Below are positions 1 to 7,712 of a DNA stretch of 31,139 nucleotides, one piece after another. Location of the stretch: assembly GCA_002422345.1 (NCBI GenBank), contig DIUL01000105.1, positions 1 to 31,139 on the forward strand, in the 5' to 3' direction. The position numbers were made by a program, and so were the translations under genes. Within the stretch, counting starts at the first letter, position 1; the number at the start of each line of letters is the position of its first letter. The stretch is from Acetobacteraceae bacterium UBA6159 (lineage in GTDB: Bacteria; Pseudomonadota; Alphaproteobacteria; Acetobacterales; Acetobacteraceae). The notes beneath the pieces were generated by a model. It ran no database searches and had not been told where the DNA came from. It was given only the letters and a program-made list of their open reading frames with translations.

Positions 1-1
1 C

Positions 2-1339
2 AAGCCGGGCGCGACCCCGGGTGCCAACAACAACAACAACTCGTTCGGCACCGCCCGCACGGGTGCCAGCGCTGTCCCGACCCCGGGCACCCTGGTCATC
101 CATTTCAACACTCGTATCACCGCCCAGTGGTACCAGGGTTGGAACTCGTTCATGAACCAGCCGGCCGGCACCTCGCGCACATCCAACCAGATGAGCACCT
201 GGATGCGTCTGTATGGTGGCGCTGACGGCATGGCCGCCAACGGCCTCCGCTACGGTGGTGCGTTCGAAGTTCGTCAGAACTTCTCTGGCGCGTCCCTGAC
301 GCCGCCGATCAATGCCCCGACCAGCCAGGCGGGCGCCACGACGAACCTGCAAACGCTGTATGTGCGTCGCGCGTTCGTCTACGCCGGCACCGACCAGCTC
401 GGTATCGTGCGCTTCGGCATGGGCGACGGCCTGATCACCCTGTTCGACCAGGGCCGTACGACGATGCAGACGTACTCCCCGACCTCTCACTTCAACGGGT
501 CGGACCTGGGTGCGGCGATCGGTGGCGGTTCCGCTCCTCCGTTCGCGTTCCTGTCGGGTTCGGGTGACGAGTACGACACCCAGAAGATCGTCTACCTGTC
601 GCCGAACTTCTCGGGCTTCGACTTCGGCCTGATGTACTCCCCGTCGGCCGGCAACGCGCTGGGCGGCTGCGGTCTGACCGCCGCGACGGCTTCCACCTGC
701 TCCAATCTGAGCAGCTCCACGATCCCCGCCGAAGGCGCGCGCTTCCAGAACATGGTCGCCGCCGGTGTTCGCTACTCCGCGCCGGTTGGCCCGGTTGGCG
801 TTCACGCCTACGGTGTCTACAGCTACGCCGGCCACGTGAACTACAACGGCACGGCCGCCGCCGCCGCGATCGCGGCTGGCAATGCCGCGGGCAGCACGTT
901 CAACGGCCAGTTCGACAACCTGAACTTCGGTTCGGCCGGTGTCGCGCTGACCTATCAGGGCTTCACCCTGGGTGCGAACTTCATCGGTGGTGCGATCAAC
1001 GGCCGTATGGCCGCCCGCCCGAGCGGTGGTGCCGGCACGATGGCATGGCTGGTTGGCGCGCAGTACCAGGTTCCTGGTGTGCCTCTGATCATCGGCACGG
1101 CCTTCGCGTCGATCGACTCGCAGGGCGCGGTTGCCACGACCGGTCTGACGCAGCGTCACGAATATGAATACAACGTCGGTGGCAGCTACACGCTGGCGCC
1201 GGGCATGGTTCTGTTCGCTGACTACATCTACCAGAACCGGAAGCAGAGCGGCTGGAACTTCCAGACGGGCGCCGTTGGTGCGGCGAACAACACCGTCCAG
1301 GGCCAGGGCTTCGTGTTCGGCACGCAGATGACCTGGTAA
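2..1339 (+). CDS. Outer-membrane porin, 5'-truncated by the window edge
   Basis: The frame is open from base 2 with no stop, so the start and signal peptide lie upstream; about 445 residues are visible. The protein is rich in Gly, Ala, Asn, Ser and aromatic residues. It has alternating polar/hydrophobic strands typical of a general-diffusion trimeric porin (for example the segments YDTQKIVYLSPNFSGFDFGL and VGVHAYGVYSYAGHVNY) and ends in an aromatic residue (QMTW), the usual C-terminal signature recognised by the Bam assembly machinery. A short Asn run lies near the visible N-terminus. The likely role is passive diffusion of small hydrophilic solutes across the outer membrane. Codon use is strongly biased (ctg, ggc, ccg, acc), as expected of a highly expressed envelope protein. 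A terminator follows 22 bases after the stop, so it is the last gene of its transcript. Substrate specificity cannot be read from the sequence. Confidence 0.88.
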   Translation, partial: KPGATPGANNNNNSFGTARTGASAVPTPGTLVIHFNTRITAQWYQGWNSFMNQPAGTSRTSNQMSTWMRLYGGADGMAANGLRYGGAFEVRQNFSGASLTPPINAPTSQAGATTNLQTLYVRRAFVYAGTDQLGIVRFGMGDGLITLFDQGRTTMQTYSPTSHFNGSDLGAAIGGGSAPPFAFLSGSGDEYDTQKIVYLSPNFSGFDFGLMYSPSAGNALGGCGLTAATASTCSNLSSSTIPAEGARFQNMVAAGVRYSAPVGPVGVHAYGVYSYAGHVNYNGTAAAAAIAAGNAAGSTFNGQFDNLNFGSAGVALTYQGFTLGANFIGGAINGRMAARPSGGAGTMAWLVGAQYQVPGVPLIIGTAFASIDSQGAVATTGLTQRHEYEYNVGGSYTLAPGMVLFADYIYQNRKQSGWNFQTGAVGAANNTVQGQGFVFGTQMTW

Positions 1340-1361
1340 TCCAGGCCTCTACGACGACAGG

Positions 1362-1397
1362 AAAGGGCGACGGGAGAAATCCCGCCGCCCTTTTCTT
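1362..1397 (+). terminator. Intrinsic terminator of the porin gene
   Basis: An 11-bp GC stem (1365-1375 with 1380-1390, one A-C mismatch) closes on a GAAA tetraloop and is followed by TTTTCTTT. An AAA run before the stem can pair with the U tract. It sits 22 bases after the porin stop codon and is the clearest rho-independent terminator in the window. Confidence 0.85.
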
Positions 1398-1483
1398 TGC
1401 TCTGATCACGGCATCCGGTCGGCTGGACGAAGCGGGGCGGACGTCGCAAACTGCCATCGTCACCTGATGCGGGAGGAACCACC

Positions 1484-1810
1484 ATGATCCATGAACTGCG
1501 AATCTATGAATGCGTCCCAGGCCGGCTGCCCGACCTGAACAAGCGTTTCGACACCATCACGCTGAAGCTGTGGGAAAAGCACGGCATCAAGCAGGCCGGC
1601 TTCTGGACCACGGTGATCGGTGAGTCCAACCAGACCCTGTACTACATGCTGGAATGGGAATCCCTGGCCGAGCGGGAGCGGAAGTGGAACGCGTTCGGGG
1701 CCGACCCGGAATGGCTGGCCGCCCGCGCGCAGACCGAGGCGAATGGCGCGATCGTCGCCAACGTCAAGAACTTCATCCTGGCGCCGACCAGCTACTCGTC
1801 GGTGAAGTAA
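1484..1810 (+). CDS. NIPSNAP family protein
   Basis: A 108-residue protein that begins MIHELRIYECVPGRLPDLNK and continues through YYMLEWESLAERERKWNAF, the pattern of the NIPSNAP domain (a dimeric alpha+beta barrel fold). The whole protein is a single domain of the usual length. A strong Shine-Dalgarno sequence, GGGAGGA at 1471-1477, precedes the ATG and fixes the start. Bacterial NIPSNAP proteins are small cytoplasmic proteins often found beside catabolic enzymes; no reaction is firmly established for them. Here the gene stands alone, after the porin terminator and before a hairpin-rich gap, so the context does not suggest a substrate. Confidence 0.85.
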   Translation: MIHELRIYECVPGRLPDLNKRFDTITLKLWEKHGIKQAGFWTTVIGESNQTLYYMLEWESLAERERKWNAFGADPEWLAARAQTEANGAIVANVKNFILAPTSYSSVK

Positions 1811-1855
1811 GACCGACCGACCTGGATTGTGCCCTTGGCAGGCGCCACCACGTCG

Positions 1856-1933
1856 TGGCGGCCGGAGGGCCGCCATCCACGACTTCGTTGATTTGGACAG
1901 TGAAAATCGTGGGTGGTGGCCCTTCGGCCACCA
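1856..1933. repeat. Pair of REP-like hairpins
   Basis: Two perfect 8-bp stems with tetraloops lie in the gap between the NIPSNAP gene and the TPR gene. The first is 1856-1863 with 1868-1875, loop GGAG; the second is 1914-1921 with 1926-1933, loop CTTC. The second (TGGTGGCC / GGCCACCA) is nearly the same as the hairpin at 11793-11812, so this is a dispersed palindrome family. No U tract follows, so they are not typical terminators, but they lie between a forward and a reverse gene and could protect or end mRNAs. Confidence 0.6.
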
Positions 1934-2025
1934 TGACGGGGTGGCGCGGTCCAGAGGCTCGACGCTTACACCGGCTGCTTTATCCAGCCGGCTTCGGCCG
2001 GCATGGCCGGTGCTACCCCGGCCTT

Positions 2026-2535
2026 CTATCCCAGCAGGGACCGGTTGCGCGCGACCGACTTGGTGGTCGGATGCTCCGACCCATAGGCGTTCATGTAGAT
2101 CGACAACGCCCAGTCCAGCGCTTCCCGCGCCGAGAACCCGTCCCCCATGTCCCGCAGCACGCCGGCCAGGTTGTTGGCGTCGCGCCCCACGCTGGGGTGT
2201 TCGCTGCCCTGAGTCGCCTCATCGATCGCCAGCGCGCGTTCGAACATGTTGTGCGCCGCGTCCAGGTCGCCCAGATCGTGCAGGATCAGCCCGATATGGT
2301 TCAGGTCGGTCGCCGTCTCCGGATGTTGTTCCCCGAAAGCCATCGCATGCAGCGCAAACGCTCGGCGGAGCAGCGCTTCCGCGTCCGTGAAGTCGCCAAG
2401 CTCATGGGCGAGGCGGCCGAGGTCGCGCAGGTCGTCGGCCAGGGCCGGGTGGTCGGGGCCGAGTTCGCGTTGGCGGGCCTCCACGATCTGCTCCATCTCC
2501 TGTCGACGGGTGCGGAGGTCGTTCATGCCGGACAT
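2026..2535 (-). CDS. Tetratricopeptide-repeat protein
   Basis: A 169-residue protein with about three TPR units of the kinesin-light-chain type. Each has the pattern GxxHPxxAxxLxxLGxLxxxxGDxxxAExLxxRAL, for example around GPDHPALADDLRDLGRLAH, GEQHPETATDLNHIG and SEHPSVGRDANNLAG. TPRs form protein-binding helical solenoids; no enzymatic domain, signal peptide or membrane segment is visible. The frame is open much further upstream, but that extension runs antisense to the amidohydrolase and is Arg/Pro/His-rich. The ATG at 2535 has AGGAA about 9 bases upstream and starts exactly where the helical heptads begin. The gene is divergent from the amidohydrolase and convergent with the NIPSNAP gene. 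The binding partner is unknown. Confidence 0.8.
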   Translation of the reverse strand: MSGMNDLRTRRQEMEQIVEARQRELGPDHPALADDLRDLGRLAHELGDFTDAEALLRRAFALHAMAFGEQHPETATDLNHIGLILHDLGDLDAAHNMFERALAIDEATQGSEHPSVGRDANNLAGVLRDMGDGFSAREALDWALSIYMNAYGSEHPTTKSVARNRSLLG

Positions 2536-2664
2536 GCGTGGGTTCCTGCGAGAAGGGTGATGCGTCCCAGATAGGTAGCCGTTGCGGGCGCGCGAGTCAC
2601 ATTGGTTGTCATCGGTGGCGCATGCGCTACGATCCGGGCAACCCATTTGCCCGGATTTGCCGAC

Positions 2665-3798
2665 ATGAACGTTGTCGTCCAGGACCGCACCCTGATTACG
2701 CCTGCCGGCCAGACCAAGCTGGCGATCGCCGACTGCGACATCCATCACAGCCCCGCCGCCGGGATGAAGGGGCTTTTCCCCTATATGGAGAAGCGCTGGC
2801 AGGACCATCTGGCCGCCTATGGCGCCCTGCCGCGCCAGGCGTTCCAGAACGGGCCAGCCTATCCGAAAAGCCAGCCCGATGCGTCGCGCCGCGACTCCTG
2901 GCCGCCTGACGGAGGCCGTCCCGGCAGTTCCCTGGCGTTCATGCAGAAGCAGCATCTGGCCGCGCACAACATCACCCTGGGCGTGCTGGCGATGATCCGC
3001 CCGCATCCCGGCAGCTTCCAGAACGGGCATCTGTCCGACGCGGTCTGCCAGGCGATGAACCGCTGGCAGGTGGCGGAATGGACTCAGCCGGAGCCGCGGC
3101 TGAAGGCCTCGATCCTGATCCCGTATGAGGATGGCGACGCATCGGCGGCCGAGATCGAGCGCTGGGCCGACCATTCGGACTACGTGCAGATCCTGATGCT
3201 GTCCCGTACGGCGGAGCCCGCGGGGCAGAAGCGGTATTGGCCGATCTATCGGGCGGCGGCGGAAACCGGGCTGCCGGTGGGAATCCATGCGTTCGGCTTC
3301 GGCGGCTATCCGGTGTCGGGCAGCGGCTGGCCGTCCTTCTATATGGAGGACATGGTCGGCCACGCGCAGTCGTCTCAGACCATGCTGACCAGCATGGTGT
3401 TCGAGGGGATTTTCGAACGTTTCCCCGGCCTGAAGATCGTGCTGATCGAGTCCGGCTTCGCCTGGCTGCCGCCCTTGTGCTGGCGGCTGGACAAGATCTG
3501 GGAACGGATGCGGTCGGAGGTGCCTCATTTGAAGCGCCCGCCATCGGAATACATCCGGGAGCATGTCTGGGTGACGACTCAGCCGATGGAGGAGCCGGAG
3601 AAGAAAGCTCGTGTCCTGGAGACGATGGACTGGATCGGCTGGGACCGGCTGCTGTTCGCGACCGACTATCCGCATTGGGACTATGACGATCCGTCCCAGG
3701 TGCTGCCGCCGGGCGTGGGGGAACAGCGGCGGCGGGATTTCTTCCTGAACAACGCGTGGTCGGTCTATTCGTGCGGGGGTAAGAAGCTGGGGGGATAG
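2665..3798 (+). CDS. Amidohydrolase family protein (ACMSD-like)
   Basis: A 377-residue metal-dependent hydrolase of the amidohydrolase_2 superfamily (TIM barrel). Visible marks are the N-terminal metal strand IADCDIHHSP, where a D-x-H-H stands for the usual D-x-H; the strand-4 region YVQILML; GLPVGIHAFGFGG with the barrel His; ERFPGLKIVLIESGFAWLP; and the C-terminal LLFATDYPHWDYDDP with the catalytic Asp. Family members include aminocarboxymuconate-semialdehyde decarboxylase and many uncharacterised decarboxylases/hydrolases of carboxylated substrates. The ATG at 2665 starts just before the conserved domain; an in-frame TTG at 2602 would add 21 low-quality residues. Neither start has a clear Shine-Dalgarno. 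The gene stands alone, divergent from the TPR gene, so the substrate cannot be inferred. Confidence 0.85.
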   Translation: MNVVVQDRTLITPAGQTKLAIADCDIHHSPAAGMKGLFPYMEKRWQDHLAAYGALPRQAFQNGPAYPKSQPDASRRDSWPPDGGRPGSSLAFMQKQHLAAHNITLGVLAMIRPHPGSFQNGHLSDAVCQAMNRWQVAEWTQPEPRLKASILIPYEDGDASAAEIERWADHSDYVQILMLSRTAEPAGQKRYWPIYRAAAETGLPVGIHAFGFGGYPVSGSGWPSFYMEDMVGHAQSSQTMLTSMVFEGIFERFPGLKIVLIESGFAWLPPLCWRLDKIWERMRSEVPHLKRPPSEYIREHVWVTTQPMEEPEKKARVLETMDWIGWDRLLFATDYPHWDYDDPSQVLPPGVGEQRRRDFFLNNAWSVYSCGGKKLGG

Positions 3799-3829
3799 GC
3801 GCGCGCCCCCCTTTCGTCATGGGCGGGCC

Positions 3830-3937
3830 TGACCCGGCCATCGCCCAGCACGCAGGTAGTTGAAATTATTTAGAAAACCCATCGACGATGGCCGGGTCAG
3901 CCCGGGCGCCATCGCCGGATCAAGTGCGATTGTCCTG
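3830..3937. repeat. Stem-loop plus conserved 18-base tail, dispersed repeat copy 1
   Basis: A perfect 14-bp inverted repeat (3830-3843 with 3886-3899, arm TGACCCGGCCATCG) flanks a 42-base AT-richer spacer. Bases 3920-3937 (TCAAGTGCGATTGTCCTG) recur with two transitions at 7764-7781, again shortly after a GGCCGGGTC...CCCGG palindrome. This is one of two copies of a composite intergenic element in the window. Confidence 0.6.
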
Positions 3938-4011
3938 ATACCCCGTGTTACTGATTTTCAGATGAAGGGCCGTGTGGTACCTGTTTTTCAGTAGCCGATA
4001 GCGGTTTTCAG

Positions 4012-5577
4012 ATGCTCCAGCCCATGCCACGCAGCGACGGGGTCTCCACGATCGCCGATATCGAGGTGCCCCCGAGGGCTGTCCCGGCCGGGTATGGAGC
4101 GCTGATCGCCGGCTTCGATCTGCGCGTTCCATTGCCTGATGAGATGGTCGCCATCGGGGAACGCCACACCTATCGCCAGGAGGGTCGCTGGCGAGTCCTG
4201 ACCCCACGGTATCGACCGGACGACACGGTGGCTGGTCACCTGGGCTTTGCCCTGCGTCACGAGGGCGTGGACCTCGCGGTGCTGAATGCCTTGTTCGCGA
4301 CCATCCTCCCCGAGGTCATCGAACAATGGATAAGGGCTGAACCGACCGGTCAACATGCGCGCCGGATCTGGTTTCTATGGGAGTGGCTGACCGGCCGGAG
4401 GCTCGATCTGCCCGACGCCGCCCGAGGTGCCTATGTCGGCGTTCTGGATGCCGCGCGCCAATATGCGACCGCTGGGGCAACGGTGTCCCGTCAACGCGTG
4501 CGGAACAACCTGCCGGGCACGCCGGATTTCTGTCCGCTCGTGCGCCGGACGGAACGGCTCGCGGCCCTGCTCGGACCGGATCTTGCGGAGGAAGCGCGTG
4601 CGGTCGTGGGGCGCACCGCGCCAGATCTGGTCGCGCGGGCGGCGGCCTTCCTTTTGCTGGCGGATTCACGGGCATCCTACGTCATCGAGGGTGAGCGCCC
4701 GCCACAAGACCGCATCCAGCGATGGGGCCGAGCGATTGGGGAGGCGGGGAGGGAGGGACTGACGGAGGAGGCGCTGTTGCGGTTGCAGCGTCTGGTGATC
4801 GGCGATGCGCGCTTCACGCGGTTGGGATGGCGGAGCGAAGGCGGCTTCGTGGGGGGGCGTGACCGTGAGACGAACACGCCCCTGCCTCACCACATCAGTG
4901 CTCGGCCTGGCGACATCGCACCGCTGATGCGGGGCTTGATCGCTTATGCAACCCGCAATGAGACGGGGACGGGAGGAATGGATGCGGTGGCCGCCGCCGC
5001 GGCGGTTGCCTTCGGTTTTGTGTTCATTCACCCGTTCGAGGATGGCAATGGCCGGCTCCATCGTTGGTTGATGCACCACGTACTGGGGCGCCGGGGCTTT
5101 AATCCGCCGGGCATGATCTTCCCTGTCTCGGCCGTGTTTTTGGAGCGGATCGAAGAGTACCGCGCTGTGCTGGAACATTATTCCAGGCCGCGTCTTGATC
5201 TGACCCAATGGGAGGTCACCCCGACGCTGAATGTCCGTGTCCTGAACGAGACCCGCGATCTGTTTCGGTTCTTCGACGCGACCAGGCAGGTCGAGTTTCT
5301 GGCAGCTTGTGTGCGGGAGACGGTCAGGACCACCCTGCCGAATGAGATCGACTATCTGCGTCGCTACGATCAGGCCAGACGGCGGGTCGAGGCCTTTGTC
5401 GAGATGCCAGATACTACCTTCGATCTGATGATGGGCTTCCTGCGCCAGAACGGTGGGCAATTCTCCCAACGGGCGCGGTCACGCGAATTCAGCGCGCTGA
5501 CCGATGAGGAAGTGATCGAGATCGAGAGCATCCACGCGGAATTGCTGGCGGCGGATGTCGACAAGGCGGGAGATTGA
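4012..5577 (+). CDS. Fic-domain protein (AMPylase family) with internal inhibitory motif
   Basis: A 521-residue protein containing a complete Fic active site, HPFEDGNGRLHR at residues 340-351 (catalytic His340, phosphate-binding GNGR, Arg351). Fic enzymes transfer AMP or another nucleotide-derived group to a protein side chain. Upstream, residues 222-227 read SYVIEG and match the inhibitory motif (S/T)xxxE(G/N) of class II Fic proteins, in which the Glu (here E226) blocks productive ATP binding. The Fic core spans roughly 215-400. About 210 residues precede the inhibitory helix and about 120 follow the core, longer than the common 350-400-residue form; the tail (LMMGFLRQNGGQFSQRARSREFSALTDEE) resembles a winged-helix end. 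Codon use is less GC-biased than in the neighbours, consistent with acquisition. No separate antitoxin is adjacent. The start is uncertain, with no clear Shine-Dalgarno; ATG at 4024 is also possible. Confidence 0.9.
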   Translation: MLQPMPRSDGVSTIADIEVPPRAVPAGYGALIAGFDLRVPLPDEMVAIGERHTYRQEGRWRVLTPRYRPDDTVAGHLGFALRHEGVDLAVLNALFATILPEVIEQWIRAEPTGQHARRIWFLWEWLTGRRLDLPDAARGAYVGVLDAARQYATAGATVSRQRVRNNLPGTPDFCPLVRRTERLAALLGPDLAEEARAVVGRTAPDLVARAAAFLLLADSRASYVIEGERPPQDRIQRWGRAIGEAGREGLTEEALLRLQRLVIGDARFTRLGWRSEGGFVGGRDRETNTPLPHHISARPGDIAPLMRGLIAYATRNETGTGGMDAVAAAAAVAFGFVFIHPFEDGNGRLHRWLMHHVLGRRGFNPPGMIFPVSAVFLERIEEYRAVLEHYSRPRLDLTQWEVTPTLNVRVLNETRDLFRFFDATRQVEFLAACVRETVRTTLPNEIDYLRRYDQARRRVEAFVEMPDTTFDLMMGFLRQNGGQFSQRARSREFSALTDEEVIEIESIHAELLAADVDKAGD

Positions 5578-5581
5578 GCTC

Positions 5582-6637
5582 CTACCGCCCCTGCCACGCC
5601 TCGAACCGCTGCCGCAGCTTGGCCAGGTTGTCGTTCCAGAACCCCGTATCCACCCGCATCCCGGCGTTGATGTTCGCCGGCACGGTGGGAGAGATCGCGG
5701 CGATGTCGGCCGGCAGCCCCTCATTGATCCCGCGCGCCAGGCCGGACTCGCCGGTCAGCCGCAGGAACCGGGCCTGGATCGCGGTCGTGCCCATGAACCA
5801 CAGCACCTGCTGGACCTGCCGCACCTCGGGGCTGCCCTTCAGGATCGCCCAGCTTTGCACCTCATACAGGCTGGCCGTCCATTGGAGCCCGAAATTCCGC
5901 TTTTCCCCCCGGTTCGCCGTCACCACCCGGCCGCTCGGCGCACTGGTCATCAGCACGTCGCCCGAGCCGAGGATACGGACGGCATCCGCCTCGGTCTGCC
6001 ACCACACCAAGTAGGGCTTGAGCTGGTCCAGCTTGCGGAAGGCGCGGTCCACGCCCTCGTTCGTCGCCAGGGTCTTGTAGATGTCGGCCGGGGCCACCCC
6101 ATCGGCGAGCAGCGCGATCTCCAGCGTGCCGCGCACGCCCTGCCGCAGCCCGCGCTTGCCGGGGTATTTCGCCACGTCCCAGAAATCGGCCCAGGTCGGG
6201 GTGGCGGGGAATTTGTCGCGGTCCCACGCCAGGACCATGTTCGACAGCAGGGCGCCCACGCCGCAATCGCTGACGCCGGCGGTCATCGTGTGGTCCTTGC
6301 CGCCGATCGCCGCCCAGTCGAGCTTTTCGAACAGCCCCTCGGCGCAGCCGATGGCGAGTTCGCTGGCATCGACCTGCACCAGGTCCCAGGTATTGTCCGC
6401 GGCCTTCACCTGGGCGCGGAGCGCGTCGATCCCGCCCTCCCACATCTCATGCCGGATGGGGATGTCGGTCGACAGGGTGAAGGGGTGGAGGAAGACCTCC
6501 CGCATCGGCACGCGCAAGGTTTCCCCGCGTGTCACGACCGTGAGGTCCTGAGCGGCGGCGGACCCGGCGATCAGGATCGCCGCGGCGGCCAAAAGCGTGC
6601 GGGGATGCGGCAACGACGTGACCCGGCAATTTTGCAT
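5582..6637 (-). CDS. ABC transporter periplasmic solute-binding protein (PotD-like)
   Basis: A 351-residue extracellular solute-binding protein. The N-terminus has an Arg-containing n-region and a hydrophobic core LLAAAAILIAGSAAA, followed by QD, a good signal-peptidase I site near residue 29. The mature part follows the spermidine/putrescine or iron type-2 binding-protein pattern: WDLVQVDASELAIGCAEGLFEKLDW, then PTWADFWDVAKYPGKRGLRQGVRGTLEIALLADG, then GSGDVLMTSAPSGRV. The permease and ATPase genes are not nearby, so it is an orphan or works with components encoded elsewhere. It ends four bases from the convergent Fic gene with no obvious terminator. The formyltransferase gene lies 66 bases upstream on the same strand. 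The ATG sits inside one arm of an inverted repeat; a downstream TTG (codon 9) would leave a neater signal peptide. Confidence 0.85.
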   Translation of the reverse strand: MQNCRVTSLPHPRTLLAAAAILIAGSAAAQDLTVVTRGETLRVPMREVFLHPFTLSTDIPIRHEMWEGGIDALRAQVKAADNTWDLVQVDASELAIGCAEGLFEKLDWAAIGGKDHTMTAGVSDCGVGALLSNMVLAWDRDKFPATPTWADFWDVAKYPGKRGLRQGVRGTLEIALLADGVAPADIYKTLATNEGVDRAFRKLDQLKPYLVWWQTEADAVRILGSGDVLMTSAPSGRVVTANRGEKRNFGLQWTASLYEVQSWAILKGSPEVRQVQQVLWFMGTTAIQARFLRLTGESGLARGINEGLPADIAAISPTVPANINAGMRVDTGFWNDNLAKLRQRFEAWQGR

Positions 6638-6698
6638 TCGCGGCAGACGCTACAGCCGGCGGCGACAATCGGCAACGACCCGAACGCAAAATTACCGG
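6623..6698. repeat. 18-bp inverted repeat across the binding-protein start codon
   Basis: Arms 6623-6640 and 6681-6698 are complementary at 16 of 18 positions, with an AT-rich core (CAATTTTGC / GCAAAATTA) and a 40-base spacer. The left arm contains the start codon of the solute-binding protein (6635-6637, reverse strand). The AT-rich cores differ from the GC palindromes elsewhere, so this could be an operator or an mRNA structure controlling translation. Confidence 0.5.
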
Positions 6699-6703
6699 TA
6701 TGA

Positions 6704-7621
6704 TTACGACCCCAGGATCGTGCCGACCGGGATGCCGGCTTCGGCCGCGGCGACCTTTTTGCCGCCGTCAAGCCGAGCGCGGTGGACCTCGATGAAACCG
6801 CCCTGGCCGTGGATGACCAGGCTGGAGCCGTTCTGTGCCACGACCTGCCCGATCTTCTTGCCCTTCACCTCACTGAAGGTGCGGGCGATGCGCTTGGTCG
6901 ACTCGAACAGGAACAGCTTCTTGCCTTCGTGCGTGGTCCAGGCGCCCGGGGCCGGGTTGCAGCCGCGGATCAGGTTGTAGGTGATGTCGACGTGGTTGGC
7001 CCAGTTGATGCGGGACTCGGCGTCGCGGATGATCCCTTCGTAGCCGGCGTTCGGCTCGTACTGCGCCAGCGCCGGGGCCTTGCCGGCGATGACCATGTCC
7101 GCGACCTCGACGAGGGCCGCGACGCCCATCGGGAAGATTTTCCCGAAATAGAGGGTGCCTAGGGTGTCCTCCGGCTCGATGGGAACCGAGCGCATGAGGA
7201 TGACGGGGCCTTCGTCCAGCCCGTCGGTCGGGCGGAAGATCGAGAAGCCGGTTTCCGTACGGCCCAGGATGATCGACCAGCTCATGGAGGAGGCGCCGCG
7301 GTGCAGCGGCAGCAGGCTGGGGTGGAACTGGATCATGCCGAACTTGGGGATGTTGCAGAAATCCTGCGGCACGAACTGGGTGACATAGGCCATGACGCCG
7401 ATCTGCACGTTGGCGGCGCGCAGGGCGTCCTGGGCTTCCGGGTCGGTCAGCTTGGGGAACTGGTGGACCGTGATGCCGGCGGCCTCGGCCGCGAGTCGCA
7501 GGGGATCGGGCCGGCCCTTTTCAGGCGCGCAGAACACGGCGGCGACATCGTCTCCGCGCGCGAGAAATGCTTCCAGCGCGGCCTTGCCGAAATCCTGCTG
7601 GCCGATGATGGCGATCCGCAT
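6704..7621 (-). CDS. Formyltransferase-domain protein, 10-formyl-THF hydrolase-like
   Basis: A 305-residue protein of the methionyl-tRNA formyltransferase / 10-formyltetrahydrofolate superfamily. It opens with the Rossmann-like MRIAIIGQQDFGKAALEAFL, has the catalytic HPSLLPLHRGAS (His100), and has PTDGLDEGPV with the second catalytic residue Asp136. The 36-residue His-Asp spacing and segments such as LGTLYFGKIFPMGV and INWANHVDITYNLIRGCNPAPGAWT match the N-terminal hydrolase domain of 10-formyl-THF dehydrogenase (ALDH1L) better than tRNA formyltransferase. The ALDH part is absent, so it is a stand-alone hydrolase/transferase. The last 70 residues form the OB-like C-terminal subdomain. A strong GGGAGGG site at 7626-7632 supports the ATG at 7621. 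It is probably co-transcribed with the binding protein. Whether it hydrolyses 10-formyl-THF or formylates a small amine or sugar cannot be told. Confidence 0.82.
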   Translation of the reverse strand: MRIAIIGQQDFGKAALEAFLARGDDVAAVFCAPEKGRPDPLRLAAEAAGITVHQFPKLTDPEAQDALRAANVQIGVMAYVTQFVPQDFCNIPKFGMIQFHPSLLPLHRGASSMSWSIILGRTETGFSIFRPTDGLDEGPVILMRSVPIEPEDTLGTLYFGKIFPMGVAALVEVADMVIAGKAPALAQYEPNAGYEGIIRDAESRINWANHVDITYNLIRGCNPAPGAWTTHEGKKLFLFESTKRIARTFSEVKGKKIGQVVAQNGSSLVIHGQGGFIEVHRARLDGGKKVAAAEAGIPVGTILGS

Positions 7622-7712
7622 CTGATCCCTCCCGTTTTTCGTTTCCCGATCATCGACGGTTCGGGTCTGGCTGTCGAGGGTGGGGGATCAGGGTAATCGC
7701 ATCTGGCCGCCT

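Noticed and set aside
1856..1933. Rho-independent terminators after the NIPSNAP gene
   Set aside because: The hairpins are strong but have no following U tract, and they match a dispersed repeat family, so they are listed as repeats.
2536..3675. Upstream extension of the TPR protein to about 549 residues
   Set aside because: The extension lies antisense to the amidohydrolase and is low-complexity; ATG 2535 has a Shine-Dalgarno and begins the TPR helices.
4012..5577. Fic gene as half of a FicT/FicA toxin-antitoxin pair
   Set aside because: No small antitoxin gene lies beside it, and the inhibitory motif is inside the protein itself (residues 222-227).
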